In this document: in pieces, positions 56,675-64,000 of the stretch
How positions within the stretch are numbered: position 1 is the stretch's first letter
How the letters are laid out: every line of letters begins with the position of its first letter
Source of the DNA: Nitrospiria bacterium
Lineage (GTDB): Bacteria > Nitrospirota > Nitrospiria > JACQBZ01
Length of the DNA: 64,000 bases
NCBI GenBank assembly: GCA_035498035.1
Contig: DATKAN010000025.1
Location: 81,190-145,189, forward strand
Direction of reading: 5' to 3'
Translations under genes and position numbers: made by a program
Notes under the pieces: generated by a model
The model's input: the letters and a program-made list of their open reading frames with translations, nothing else
Told to the model about the DNA's origin: nothing
Database searches by the model: none

Positions 56675-57538
56675 ATGCGCATTTATCTGAACAACAGGTT
56701 TGTCAGCGAACAGAGAGCCGTCGTCTCGGTTTTCGACCATGGGTTTCTGTATGGAGACGGCGTGTTCGAAACGCTCCGGGCCTACCAAGGTAGGATCTTT
56801 CGCCTCGATGAACACCTGAAACGGCTACAAGTATCAGCCCATGGGCTTGAAATTTCTATCCCACGCACCCTCCCTGTATTTCGTCGACTGCTGCATGAAA
56901 CTCTGCTGGTCAACCATCTGAAAAATGCACTGCTTCGAATTTGCATTTCCCGCGGGCATGGGCCGATCGGTTTGGATCCGTCCCTCTGCCGAACACCAAC
57001 GATCGCCATCATCCCCCGTGTCTTCAACGGTTACAATCCCCGTCAATACCACAATGGATTGAAAATTGCCATTGTTTCCGTACGCAGAACTCCGCGGTCG
57101 GTTTTGAATCCCCAGATTAAATCGGCCAATTTTCTCAACAACATCTTGGCGAAACTCCAGGCCAAGCGAAAACGTGCGGATGAAGGACTGATGCTCGACG
57201 TCAACGGCTATTTAACAGAAGGAAGCATCAGTAATGTTTTTATCGTAAGGCGGGGACGGCTTTACACTCCAACGGTTGATCTGGGCATTTTAGCGGGCAT
57301 CACACGTCGCCTCGTCATCGATTTGGCTAGGCACGCCGACATCCCCGTTAAAGAAACTCGCCTCCGAGTCCCGGACCTTTACAATGCGGATGAGTGCTTT
57401 TTGACCAACACGTCAATGGAGATCATGCCTGTTGCGATGGCGAATGGAGTCAGGATGGGAAATGGGAAGCCAGGTCCCATCACCCGCCTTTTACACGAAG
57501 CCTATCAAGAACAGGTACGGCTTGAGTGCAGAATTTGA
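56675..57538 (+). CDS. Class IV aminotransferase (PabC/IlvE-like)
   Basis: 287 aa. PLP enzyme of fold type IV: SVFDHGFLYGDGVFETLRAY, Lys in LNPQIKSANFLNNILAK, LTEGSISNVFIV, ITRRLVIDLA, DECFLTNTSMEIMPV. The location 6 bp after the TrpE/PabB gene favours 4-amino-4-deoxychorismate lyase (PabC); branched-chain or D-amino-acid aminotransferase is also possible. Convergent with the CNNM gene. Confidence 0.85.
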   Translation: MRIYLNNRFVSEQRAVVSVFDHGFLYGDGVFETLRAYQGRIFRLDEHLKRLQVSAHGLEISIPRTLPVFRRLLHETLLVNHLKNALLRICISRGHGPIGLDPSLCRTPTIAIIPRVFNGYNPRQYHNGLKIAIVSVRRTPRSVLNPQIKSANFLNNILAKLQAKRKRADEGLMLDVNGYLTEGSISNVFIVRRGRLYTPTVDLGILAGITRRLVIDLARHADIPVKETRLRVPDLYNADECFLTNTSMEIMPVAMANGVRMGNGKPGPITRLLHEAYQEQVRLECRI

Positions 57539-57561
57539 ACCTTTATTTTTGAGACGGCGAC

Positions 57562-58875
57562 CTAAGAAGATACCTTCTCGGGAATTTTCTCGATCTTGAC
57601 CTTAGCGATTCGACGATCAGCCATATCCACAACGGTAAACTTAAATTTACCGTGTTGAATGATCTCCCCCCCGCGGGGGATGCTCTGGATCTGCGAAAGA
57701 AAAAACCCTCCCAGTGTTTCATATTCCGACGACTCTGGCAAAGACAAGCCATAATCATCATGGAGATCACGAATAGACATCGAGGCGTCCACAACCATGG
57801 ACCCGTCCTTCAACCGTTCGACAGGTCGTTCGCCGCGATCCATTTCATCCTGAATTTCCCCAACAATTTCTTCAACAAGATCTTCCAGTGTGACCAGCCC
57901 TTCAACGCTTCCATATTCATTCACGACGACGGCCATTTGAATCCGGCGGCGCTGAAGTTCCTTTAAGAGATGGCTCACCTTCATTGTCTCCGGGACAAAA
58001 TATACGGGCCGGATGAGAGTTTTTAAGTCAATCGGTTCCTGATTGACTAACTGGGTCATAAGGTCCTTGTAATACAGGATCCCAATTATTTCATTAATCC
58101 CTCTACGATAAACCGGATAACGGGAGAATTTATGGGTGGTTACAAATTTCAATAGCTCGTCAGGGGGCATATCGATCTGCAGGGCGTGCATCTTCGGACG
58201 AGGGATCATCACCTCCTTCACCGAAATATCCGTGAACTCAAACACACTGTGGATCAAGTCTTGCTCCGTCTGATCGAAGATCCCTTTTTCACGCCCTTCA
58301 CGGATCAGGATCTTTATTTCTTCCTCCGAGATAAAGGTTTTCTCTTGCGAGACCGACCCCTTAAAAAAACGAAGTAGAAGGCCGCTGGAAATCGTCAGGA
58401 CCCTGATAAACCTTGATGTGAGCTTTGACATCCAAACGATTGGGAGAGCTACTTGTAGGGCGATGGGCTCCGAATATTTCAGCGCGAGAGATTTTGGAAC
58501 CAGTTCGCCCATAATGAGTGTCAGGTAGGAAATTACGATTACGACACTTCCCACCGCCAGGGCTTCACTGATACTTTGAACCGTTTCATTTGGAATTTTT
58601 TGAATAACGGGCTTGAGTGTCTCCACGGCAAAGGCACCGCCCACGGCCGCAGCCAGGGAACTAATGACCGTCATGCCGATCTGAATCGTCGCTAAAAACC
58701 TCTCCATGTCTTCCTGGAGTTGATGGACAAACCCAGCTCGGCGATTCCCCTGTTCCAGTAGCTGCTTGATCCGGCTTCGCCGGACCGCGATGATCGCGAT
58801 CTCTGAACAGGCAAAAAGCCCATTCAGCAATATAAGCAAGAAAATTGAAACTAATTCTGCCCAAATATACTGCAA
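57562..58875 (-). CDS. CNNM / CorC-HlyC family membrane protein
   Basis: 437 aa. DUF21 membrane domain with four hydrophobic helices (about residues 5-28, 66-82, 104-127, 135-152), two CBS domains (about 215-335; VFEFTDISVKEVMIPR, IQMAVVVNEYGSVEGLVTLEDLVEEIVGEI) and a CorC/HlyC C-terminal domain. Proposed Mg2+ transporter or efflux family. TTG start. No linked gene. Confidence 0.88.
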   Translation of the reverse strand: MQYIWAELVSIFLLILLNGLFACSEIAIIAVRRSRIKQLLEQGNRRAGFVHQLQEDMERFLATIQIGMTVISSLAAAVGGAFAVETLKPVIQKIPNETVQSISEALAVGSVVIVISYLTLIMGELVPKSLALKYSEPIALQVALPIVWMSKLTSRFIRVLTISSGLLLRFFKGSVSQEKTFISEEEIKILIREGREKGIFDQTEQDLIHSVFEFTDISVKEVMIPRPKMHALQIDMPPDELLKFVTTHKFSRYPVYRRGINEIIGILYYKDLMTQLVNQEPIDLKTLIRPVYFVPETMKVSHLLKELQRRRIQMAVVVNEYGSVEGLVTLEDLVEEIVGEIQDEMDRGERPVERLKDGSMVVDASMSIRDLHDDYGLSLPESSEYETLGGFFLSQIQSIPRGGEIIQHGKFKFTVVDMADRRIAKVKIEKIPEKVSS

Positions 58876-59019
58876 ATTTTCGGCCCTTCAGGTGGTGAAA
58901 ATAGCTCCGAGATTAGCATAAAAAAAGTGAAATTGCAAGGTGGCATCGCTACATGATAATACGAAAACATGCATAACTTATTGTTTTATAATATTATTTA
59001 AAAACTAAAATAATGCCCC

Positions 59020-59048
59020 TTGACATCAGAACACAAATATAATATAAA
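59020..59048 (+). promoter_or_regulatory. Promoter of the Rrf2-TauE-AprAB-Sir unit
   Basis: TTGACA (59020-59025), 17 bp, TATAAA (59043-59048). AT-rich surroundings, with an ATAATATTAT palindrome near 58988-58997. Confidence 0.65.
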
Positions 59049-59079
59049 TTACTATAATTTGATCGGAAAGGTAGGGATT

Positions 59080-59538
59080 ATGTATTTTTCAGCAAAAGGG
59101 GTGTATGGTTTATTGGCCATATTCGAGTTGGCTCAACATGACGAAGAGACACCTCTCCAAGCTAAGACAATCGCAAAGAACCAGCAAATACCCCTTCGGT
59201 TCTTAGAACAGGTATTAAGCGGTCTTCGAAAAGCCGGCTTGATCGAGAGCCTGCGAGGCGCGCAGGGCGGATATGTACTGAGCCGACCTCCCTCCGATAT
59301 TCGGCTCAGCGAAGTTCTGGAAGCGATTGAGGGTCCGATCAATCCATCCAACCGTGTTTCGGGAAACAATGATCGGCACCACCCATATGAAATCCAACCC
59401 GGTTTAGATATAATAAGACCGATCTGGGAAGAAGTCAGAGCGGCCGTAATGAAGATTCTGGAGTCCATTACGATCAAAGATCTTTGTGACCGAAAGAAAG
59501 AAAAAGATCAACAAAAGGTCTTGATGTACCATATATGA
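59080..59538 (+). CDS. Rrf2 family regulator, CymR-like
   Basis: 152 aa from the ATG at 59080 (AGGG 5 nt upstream); the frame runs back to the promoter. MYFSAKGVYGLLAIFELA and LRGAQGGYVLSRPP are Rrf2 hallmarks. Unlike IscR it lacks the three-Cys cluster, so it is not an Fe-S sensor and resembles CymR, the sulfur-metabolism regulator. Likely controls the downstream sulfate-reduction genes. Confidence 0.85.
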   Translation: MYFSAKGVYGLLAIFELAQHDEETPLQAKTIAKNQQIPLRFLEQVLSGLRKAGLIESLRGAQGGYVLSRPPSDIRLSEVLEAIEGPINPSNRVSGNNDRHHPYEIQPGLDIIRPIWEEVRAAVMKILESITIKDLCDRKKEKDQQKVLMYHI

Positions 59539-59551
59539 AAATCGAGAAGAT

Positions 59552-60421
59552 ATGAGTACCGAAACGGATTTAATCATCCTGATCTCCATTACGCTCTTCG
59601 CGGCGGTCGTCAACGGAGGACTGGGTCATGGTTTTTCATCCATCACCGTCCCGGTGGCGCTTCTGTTCTACACCAATCGAATCTTGAACCCCGCCCTGGT
59701 GCTGGTCGAGATTTTTATCAACAGTTACATCTTGTTGATCAACCGGAAAGGGGTGCCGAAAGTTTGGAAACGTGTCATTCCCATTTTGTTCGGAATGGTT
59801 CCCGGTATTGTTTTTGGAGGCTATGTCTTATCATCCGTCCACCCCGGCTGGATTAAATTCACGACCTTTGCCGTTCTGCTCCCTCTGATTCTCCTCCAAG
59901 CGGCCGGCGTACGCAAACCTATCCATTCCGAGCGGGCCGTGGGCGTTCCTTTCGGTACGGGCGTCGGCTTCCTCTATGCTGTCACTACCGTATCGGGCCC
60001 ACCACTGGCACTCATGTTTAACAATCAGGGATTTGTGAAAGAGGAGTTCCGTGCGGCTTTGGGCCTGATCCGCGTAACGGAAGCCCTATTAACCGCCAGC
60101 ACTTATTACTTGCTTGGGTTGTATACTGTCCAAAGCGGCGCAATCTTTGCGTCAATCGCACCCAGCGTTCTGGTCGGAGTTCCATTGGGCGCCTACGTGA
60201 TCCACCGCCTCAATCCGGAAACCTTTCGGAGGGTTTGCATGAGCTTCGACGCATGGGTCGTCGGATTCGGACTGTCACGGGTCCTGATCGATCTCGATCT
60301 GGTGGCCAGTCCAACGGCGTATCTGCTCTGGTTGTCCGTCATCGGGATTGATACCTATCTCCTCTACCAATTTTTCACAAAGGTCAAACTCTATCAATCG
60401 CAGAAAGTAAAAACCGTTTAG
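59552..60421 (+). CDS. TauE/SafE family sulfite or sulfonate exporter
   Basis: 289 aa. Eight hydrophobic segments. N-terminal AAVVNGGLGHGFSSITVPVALLF and YAVTTVSGPPLALMF motifs fit the two-repeat TauE family. Between an Rrf2 regulator and AprA it most likely exports excess sulfite or imports sulfate. 13 bp after the regulator. Confidence 0.85.
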   Translation: MSTETDLIILISITLFAAVVNGGLGHGFSSITVPVALLFYTNRILNPALVLVEIFINSYILLINRKGVPKVWKRVIPILFGMVPGIVFGGYVLSSVHPGWIKFTTFAVLLPLILLQAAGVRKPIHSERAVGVPFGTGVGFLYAVTTVSGPPLALMFNNQGFVKEEFRAALGLIRVTEALLTASTYYLLGLYTVQSGAIFASIAPSVLVGVPLGAYVIHRLNPETFRRVCMSFDAWVVGFGLSRVLIDLDLVASPTAYLLWLSVIGIDTYLLYQFFTKVKLYQSQKVKTV

Positions 60422-60435
60422 CACAGGGTGATCGA

Positions 60436-62199
60436 ATGAAAAGAGAGCCGCCTTCCTCATCAAAGGTCAGCATGGGCCATACCGTCAGTCGGCAGACGGT
60501 GGAGACCGATATCTTAATCCTCGGTGGCGGAACGGCCGGTTGCCTCGCCGCAACCGAACTGCGTGAACGTTATCCTCATCTTAAAGTGACGATTATGGAA
60601 AAAGCCCATATCGACCGAAGCGGCTGTCTGGCCGGTGGAATGAATGCCATCAATGCTTATCTGAACCCTGGGGAGACGCCGGAGAGTTTTGTAAAGTATG
60701 TCCGATTTGATTCGTGCGGCCTGATTCGCGAGGACTTGGTAAAAAGCCAGTCGGAGTTGTTCGAATATTGCGTCAAGAAAGTCGAGCGGTGGGGTCTGCC
60801 GATCTTAAGTGATGAAAAAGGCAACTACGTTCCCCGCGGCCGTTGGAACATCAAGATTAATGGCGAATCCTTAAAACCCATTCTGGCCAAGGCCGTCCGG
60901 GATGCTGGCGTTCAGATTTTAAACTGGACGATTGCAACCAATTTTTTGACCCGGGATCAACGCGTCATTGGCGCAACCGGTTTCAGCATTCGCAACGGTA
61001 AATTCTACGTTGTAAAGGCCAAGGCCCTGATTGTGGCCACCGGAGGCGCGGCGGGACTTTACCGTCCCAATAATACCCATGATGCTCAGCACAAGACCTG
61101 GTACTCTCCCTACAACACCGGCGCCGGATATGCCATGGGAATTCGAGCCGGGGCCGAGATGACCAGCTTTGAAATGCGTTACATCGCCTTGAGGACGAAA
61201 GACGCCATCGCACCGACCGGAACAATCGCCCTTGGAGTTAACGCGCCTCAGATCAATGGAAAAGGCGAAAAATTCATGGCGAGCCGCTATGCCCAATTAG
61301 GAGGAGACAACGCCCCCACTCCTTATCGAGCGTTTGGACCGATCACCGAGTTAAAAGAGGGACGGGGTCCGGTCTATCTGGATACCCGTCATATCAACTC
61401 CGATCAGGTCAAAAAACTGAAGGCGGCTTTTCTCGATATGTATCCCTCCCAGGTACTTTACTGGCTTTCAAACGATATCGATCCGAGCAAAGAACCGGTT
61501 GAAGTTCAGTTGACGGAACCTTACATCGTGGGGGGACATTGCCAGGCCGGTTATTGGGTCGATATCGATCGACGAACCACCCTGGAAGGACTTTATGCCG
61601 CAGGGGATGTGGCCGGAGGTGCACCGTTCAAATTCGTCAGCGGTTGCTGGGCGGAAGGCGTTATCGCGGCCCGGGCGGCCGGGAAGTACGTCGACCAAAT
61701 TCAGCGGGCCGAACCCGACTCCACATGGATCGACCGGGAACAGGAACGGGTCTTTCACCCGCTGCATCAGCATAGTAGACTATTTGCGGGAATCCGAGCC
61801 GAAGAGGTGGAGTCGCGCCTTCAAAAGATCATGGAGGAGTACGCCGGCGGGGCCTCTCGATATTACGAAATGAATGAGACGCAACTGTTGGTCGCCCGAA
61901 AACATCTGGCCCAATTGCCGAAACAGTTGAATCTCCTGGTGGCGGAGGATCTTCATGATCTGATGAAGGTGCACGAGATCTTGGACCGTATTGACGTGGC
62001 TCAAATTCTGGTGGAACACCTCCTGCACCGACGAGAAACCCGGTGGCCATCATACCAGACGCGAATGGACTATCCGGAACGGGATGACAAAAACTGGTTG
62101 AAGTTTGTCAACTCTCGTCGAGACCCGAATACAGGAACGATTTCAATGCTTGAACGACCCTACGAGCAACTGGTTCCGGGAGACCCGTTCAAACCTTAG
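60436..62199 (+). CDS. aprA: Adenylylsulfate reductase subunit alpha-like flavoprotein
   Basis: 587 aa. FAD-binding start DILILGGGTAGCLAATEL, then MEKAHIDRSGCLAGGMNAINAYL, a PNNTHDAQHKTWYSPYNTGAGYAMG and FEMRYIALRTKDAIAPTG, then YAAGDVAGGAPFKFVSGCW. Closely resembles AprA (APS reductase) within the fumarate-reductase family; shorter than dissimilatory AprA (about 630-660 aa). Followed by AprB-like ferredoxin and a sulfite reductase, so APS reduction to sulfite is very likely. Confidence 0.88.
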   Translation: MKREPPSSSKVSMGHTVSRQTVETDILILGGGTAGCLAATELRERYPHLKVTIMEKAHIDRSGCLAGGMNAINAYLNPGETPESFVKYVRFDSCGLIREDLVKSQSELFEYCVKKVERWGLPILSDEKGNYVPRGRWNIKINGESLKPILAKAVRDAGVQILNWTIATNFLTRDQRVIGATGFSIRNGKFYVVKAKALIVATGGAAGLYRPNNTHDAQHKTWYSPYNTGAGYAMGIRAGAEMTSFEMRYIALRTKDAIAPTGTIALGVNAPQINGKGEKFMASRYAQLGGDNAPTPYRAFGPITELKEGRGPVYLDTRHINSDQVKKLKAAFLDMYPSQVLYWLSNDIDPSKEPVEVQLTEPYIVGGHCQAGYWVDIDRRTTLEGLYAAGDVAGGAPFKFVSGCWAEGVIAARAAGKYVDQIQRAEPDSTWIDREQERVFHPLHQHSRLFAGIRAEEVESRLQKIMEEYAGGASRYYEMNETQLLVARKHLAQLPKQLNLLVAEDLHDLMKVHEILDRIDVAQILVEHLLHRRETRWPSYQTRMDYPERDDKNWLKFVNSRRDPNTGTISMLERPYEQLVPGDPFKP

Positions 62200-62234
62200 C
62201 ATCCAGCTTATAAAATTATAAGAAAGGACATTTT

Positions 62235-62615
62235 ATGCCTGTTATTGTCGATCCAGTAAAATGCGACGGCTGCGGAAATTCCGTTCAGCCGCCCTGCGTT
62301 CGAATGTGTCCGGGTGATCTCATCGTTAAGGACATGGGGACCAATAAGGCCTATCTCAAGTATCAGGATTGCTGGGATTGCCTCGCCTGTGTGAAGGCCT
62401 GCCCGGAGGAGGCCATTTTGTTCCGGCTCTCCTTCCAACTGGGCTTTCCTAATGCGAGTCTTCAGCCGCATGTTCGCTCCTCCCAGAACATGATTGAATG
62501 GGAGGCGGTCGACAGTCACGGCCGAAAAGAGGCCTTTACCATTCCGACCAAGATTCTTCCGGTCGCGCTGGATGAAAAGGTGGAAGGAACAGGACAGCCT
62601 GATTTTTCAATTTAA
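62235..62615 (+). CDS. aprB: Adenylylsulfate reductase subunit beta-like ferredoxin
   Basis: 126 aa. Two [4Fe-4S] sites: Cys10, 13, 21, 25 and Cys46, 49, 52, 56, as in AprB, with the start MPVIVDPVKCDGC and the tail FTIPTKILPVALDEK. Electron input for AprA. 35 bp after aprA. Confidence 0.9.
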   Translation: MPVIVDPVKCDGCGNSVQPPCVRMCPGDLIVKDMGTNKAYLKYQDCWDCLACVKACPEEAILFRLSFQLGFPNASLQPHVRSSQNMIEWEAVDSHGRKEAFTIPTKILPVALDEKVEGTGQPDFSI

Positions 62616-62654
62616 TCCGATCGTCTCTTGGATGCGCGGATGGGAGGAAACACC

Positions 62655-64000
62655 ATGGGAACATTGACCACGCAACAAAAAATACCGGTGGATCTCTCCA
62701 AGATCTCCGCCGAGGTCTTAAAAGAGATCGAGATCTTCGAGGGTGAGGTCGCCCGTCTGAACCGGGGCGAAATCACGGCGGATCAATTCAAGCCCTTCCG
62801 CCTGCAACACGGCGTCTACGGACAGAGACAGCCCGGAGTTCAGATGTTCCGGGTCAAGGTCCCGCAGGGGCGGCTCGATCCGGCACAATTGCGGCGTCTG
62901 GCGGACGTGGCCGAGACCTACGCCTCCGGAGTCTGCCATCTTTCCACCCGCCAGAATATCCAGATGCATTTTGTCAAGCTGGAGCATGTTCCGACAATGA
63001 TGCGATTGATCGCCGAAGTCGGTATGACCACGCGGGAGGCCTGTGCCGACACGGTTCGTAACGTCACGGCCTGCCCAATGGCCGGGATCAGCCCGACGGA
63101 GGTGACGGACGTCACCCCTTACGGCATGGCGATCACGCAACATTTCTTGAGAAATCCGATCTGCCAGAAGCTCCCGCGGAAATTCAAGATTGCCCTCGAG
63201 GGGTGTGCGGATTACGATCATGCCGCCACGGCGATCCATGATATCGGAATCACGGCCCGGAAGCGGGACGGCCGGCTGGGTTTCCGCGTCGTCGTGGGGG
63301 GGGGATTGGGTTCCACGCCGCGGATCGCAAACGTTCTGACCGAATTCGCACCGCCCGAGGATTTGGTCGCGGTCTGCGAAGCCGTCATTCGTGTCTTCGA
63401 CCGGTACGGCCAACGTCAGAATCGGTACAAGGCCCGAATGAAATTCTTGGTCGAAAAGCTGGGGTTTGAAAAATTTTTTCAGCTCTGGAAGATCGAGTTT
63501 GATCTGATTAAATTGCAGAACGGTCATTATACCCTCCCGGTCGCCGAGGAGACACCCTTAAAACAACCGGCCGCTCCCCGTGCCTGGAATCGGGGGCGGG
63601 CCACGGGTGCCTTTTCGGTCTGGCTCAAATACAATGTCTTGCCTCAGAAACAGCCGGGTTTTAACCTCGTCACGATCAAGATTCCGCTTGGAGACATCAA
63701 AAGCGCGGAGGTTCGAGCTGTCGCGGATGTTTGCGAACGGTTTTCGGATGGTTACATTCGGGTCACGGTCCAACAGAATTTCGCGATGCGCTGGGTGCAC
63801 GAGGCCGATCTGCCGGCCGTCTACGAGGCCCTGACCGGGATCGGCCTGGCTGAAGCCGGAGCGGAACGGATCGAAAACGTCGTGGCCTGTCCCGGAACAG
63901 ACACCTGCGGACTTTCGCTCACCTCTTCCAAGGGCCTGGCGCGGGCCCTCGCCGGACTATTTACCCCAGGGGACCCGGCCAACGACGATCTCGCCAATAT
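62655..64000 (+). CDS. Nitrite/sulfite reductase, siroheme type (cut by window edge)
   Basis: About 448 codons present, continues beyond the window. ATG with GGGAGG upstream. N-terminal half: GVCHLSTRQNIQMHFVKLE, CADTVRNVTACPMAGIS, then the second repeat GYIRVTVQQNFAMRW and CPGTDTCGLSLTSS, which begins the [4Fe-4S]-siroheme Cys cluster. Reduces sulfite to sulfide, or nitrite to ammonia; next to AprAB it is probably the sulfite reductase of sulfate assimilation. Confidence 0.88.
   Translation, partial: MGTLTTQQKIPVDLSKISAEVLKEIEIFEGEVARLNRGEITADQFKPFRLQHGVYGQRQPGVQMFRVKVPQGRLDPAQLRRLADVAETYASGVCHLSTRQNIQMHFVKLEHVPTMMRLIAEVGMTTREACADTVRNVTACPMAGISPTEVTDVTPYGMAITQHFLRNPICQKLPRKFKIALEGCADYDHAATAIHDIGITARKRDGRLGFRVVVGGGLGSTPRIANVLTEFAPPEDLVAVCEAVIRVFDRYGQRQNRYKARMKFLVEKLGFEKFFQLWKIEFDLIKLQNGHYTLPVAEETPLKQPAAPRAWNRGRATGAFSVWLKYNVLPQKQPGFNLVTIKIPLGDIKSAEVRAVADVCERFSDGYIRVTVQQNFAMRWVHEADLPAVYEALTGIGLAEAGAERIENVVACPGTDTCGLSLTSSKGLARALAGLFTPGDPANDDLAN

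Overview
The window (64 kb, GC-rich) is an ordinary, gene-dense bacterial chromosome segment with no phage, insertion sequence, CRISPR array, rRNA or tRNA gene that I can see. Gene content (AroAQ-type aromatic operon joined to cmk-rpsA-sppA-ihf, yebC-ruvCAB, a complete isc operon with IscX, AdoCbl-dependent ribonucleotide reductase, AprAB-type APS reductase beside a siroheme sulfite reductase, DsrEFH-like proteins) suggests a Gram-negative, probably Nitrospirota or deltaproteobacterium-like lineage. That placement is an inference from gene families, not a measured result. An outer membrane is implied by the TonB-dependent receptor.

Layout. 1-5958 (minus): a five-gene signalling unit, YfiR-like protein, CHASE-type histidine kinase, single-domain response regulator, REC-GGDEF-EAL protein and a TonB-dependent receptor cut by the window edge. 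6462-9984 (plus): pntAA-pntAB-pntB transhydrogenase and aat. 9981-20073 (minus): pheA-hisC-aroF-tyrA-aroA-cmk-plsC-rpsA-sppA-ihf; rpsA carries an in-frame amber codon between S1 domains 3 and 4. 20221-22074 (minus): three uncharacterised genes around a tandem V4R-domain protein. 22229-23590: MEKHLA protein and a methyltransferase, convergent. 23686-26640 (minus): yebC-ruvC-ruvA-ruvB with a structured leader. 27023-30239: a secreted orphan, then mgsA and nadE flanked by a diverged direct repeat. 30386-37083 (minus): dedA, a second DAHP synthase, an aldolase-SDR fusion and uvrA. 37184-38358: ubiE-like methyltransferase converging on a DUF4279 gene across a perfect 30-bp palindrome. 38740-41038: radical SAM protein, DUF3870 protein and a strong candidate structured RNA. 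41039-44632 (minus): a 4-fold-beta-flower-like small protein, nrdJ and a HEAT-repeat protein. 45056-46008 (plus): three DsrE/F/H-like proteins. 46016-51687 (minus): iscR-iscS-iscU-iscA-hscB-hscA-fdx-iscX. 51805-55033 (minus): HEAT-repeat and HD-GYP genes that appear to share an N-terminal domain. 55208-57538 (plus): chorismate-using TrpE/PabB enzyme and a class IV aminotransferase. 57562-58875 (minus): CNNM/CorC transporter. 59080-64000 (plus): Rrf2 regulator, TauE exporter, AprA, AprB and sulfite reductase (cut by the edge), a sulfate-to-sulfide reduction unit.

Themes. Aromatic metabolism (two DAHP synthases, full chorismate-to-Phe/Tyr steps, TrpE/PabB), sulfur and Fe-S metabolism (isc, DsrEFH-like, AprAB-Sir), and cyclic-di-GMP signalling (GGDEF, EAL and HD-GYP proteins) dominate. 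Several plus-strand genes (pntAA, ubiE, the radical SAM gene, possibly the first dsrE-like gene) have consensus-like promoters ending 6-9 nt before the start codon, so leaderless translation looks common here. Three copies of an intergenic hairpin repeat sit inside operons, always in the orientation of transcription.

The most interesting things to check are the split rpsA, the unidentified RNA at 40821-40980, the operon-internal repeat family, the palindrome that supplies both stop codons at 37920-37949, the HEAT/HD-GYP pair and the V4R operon.
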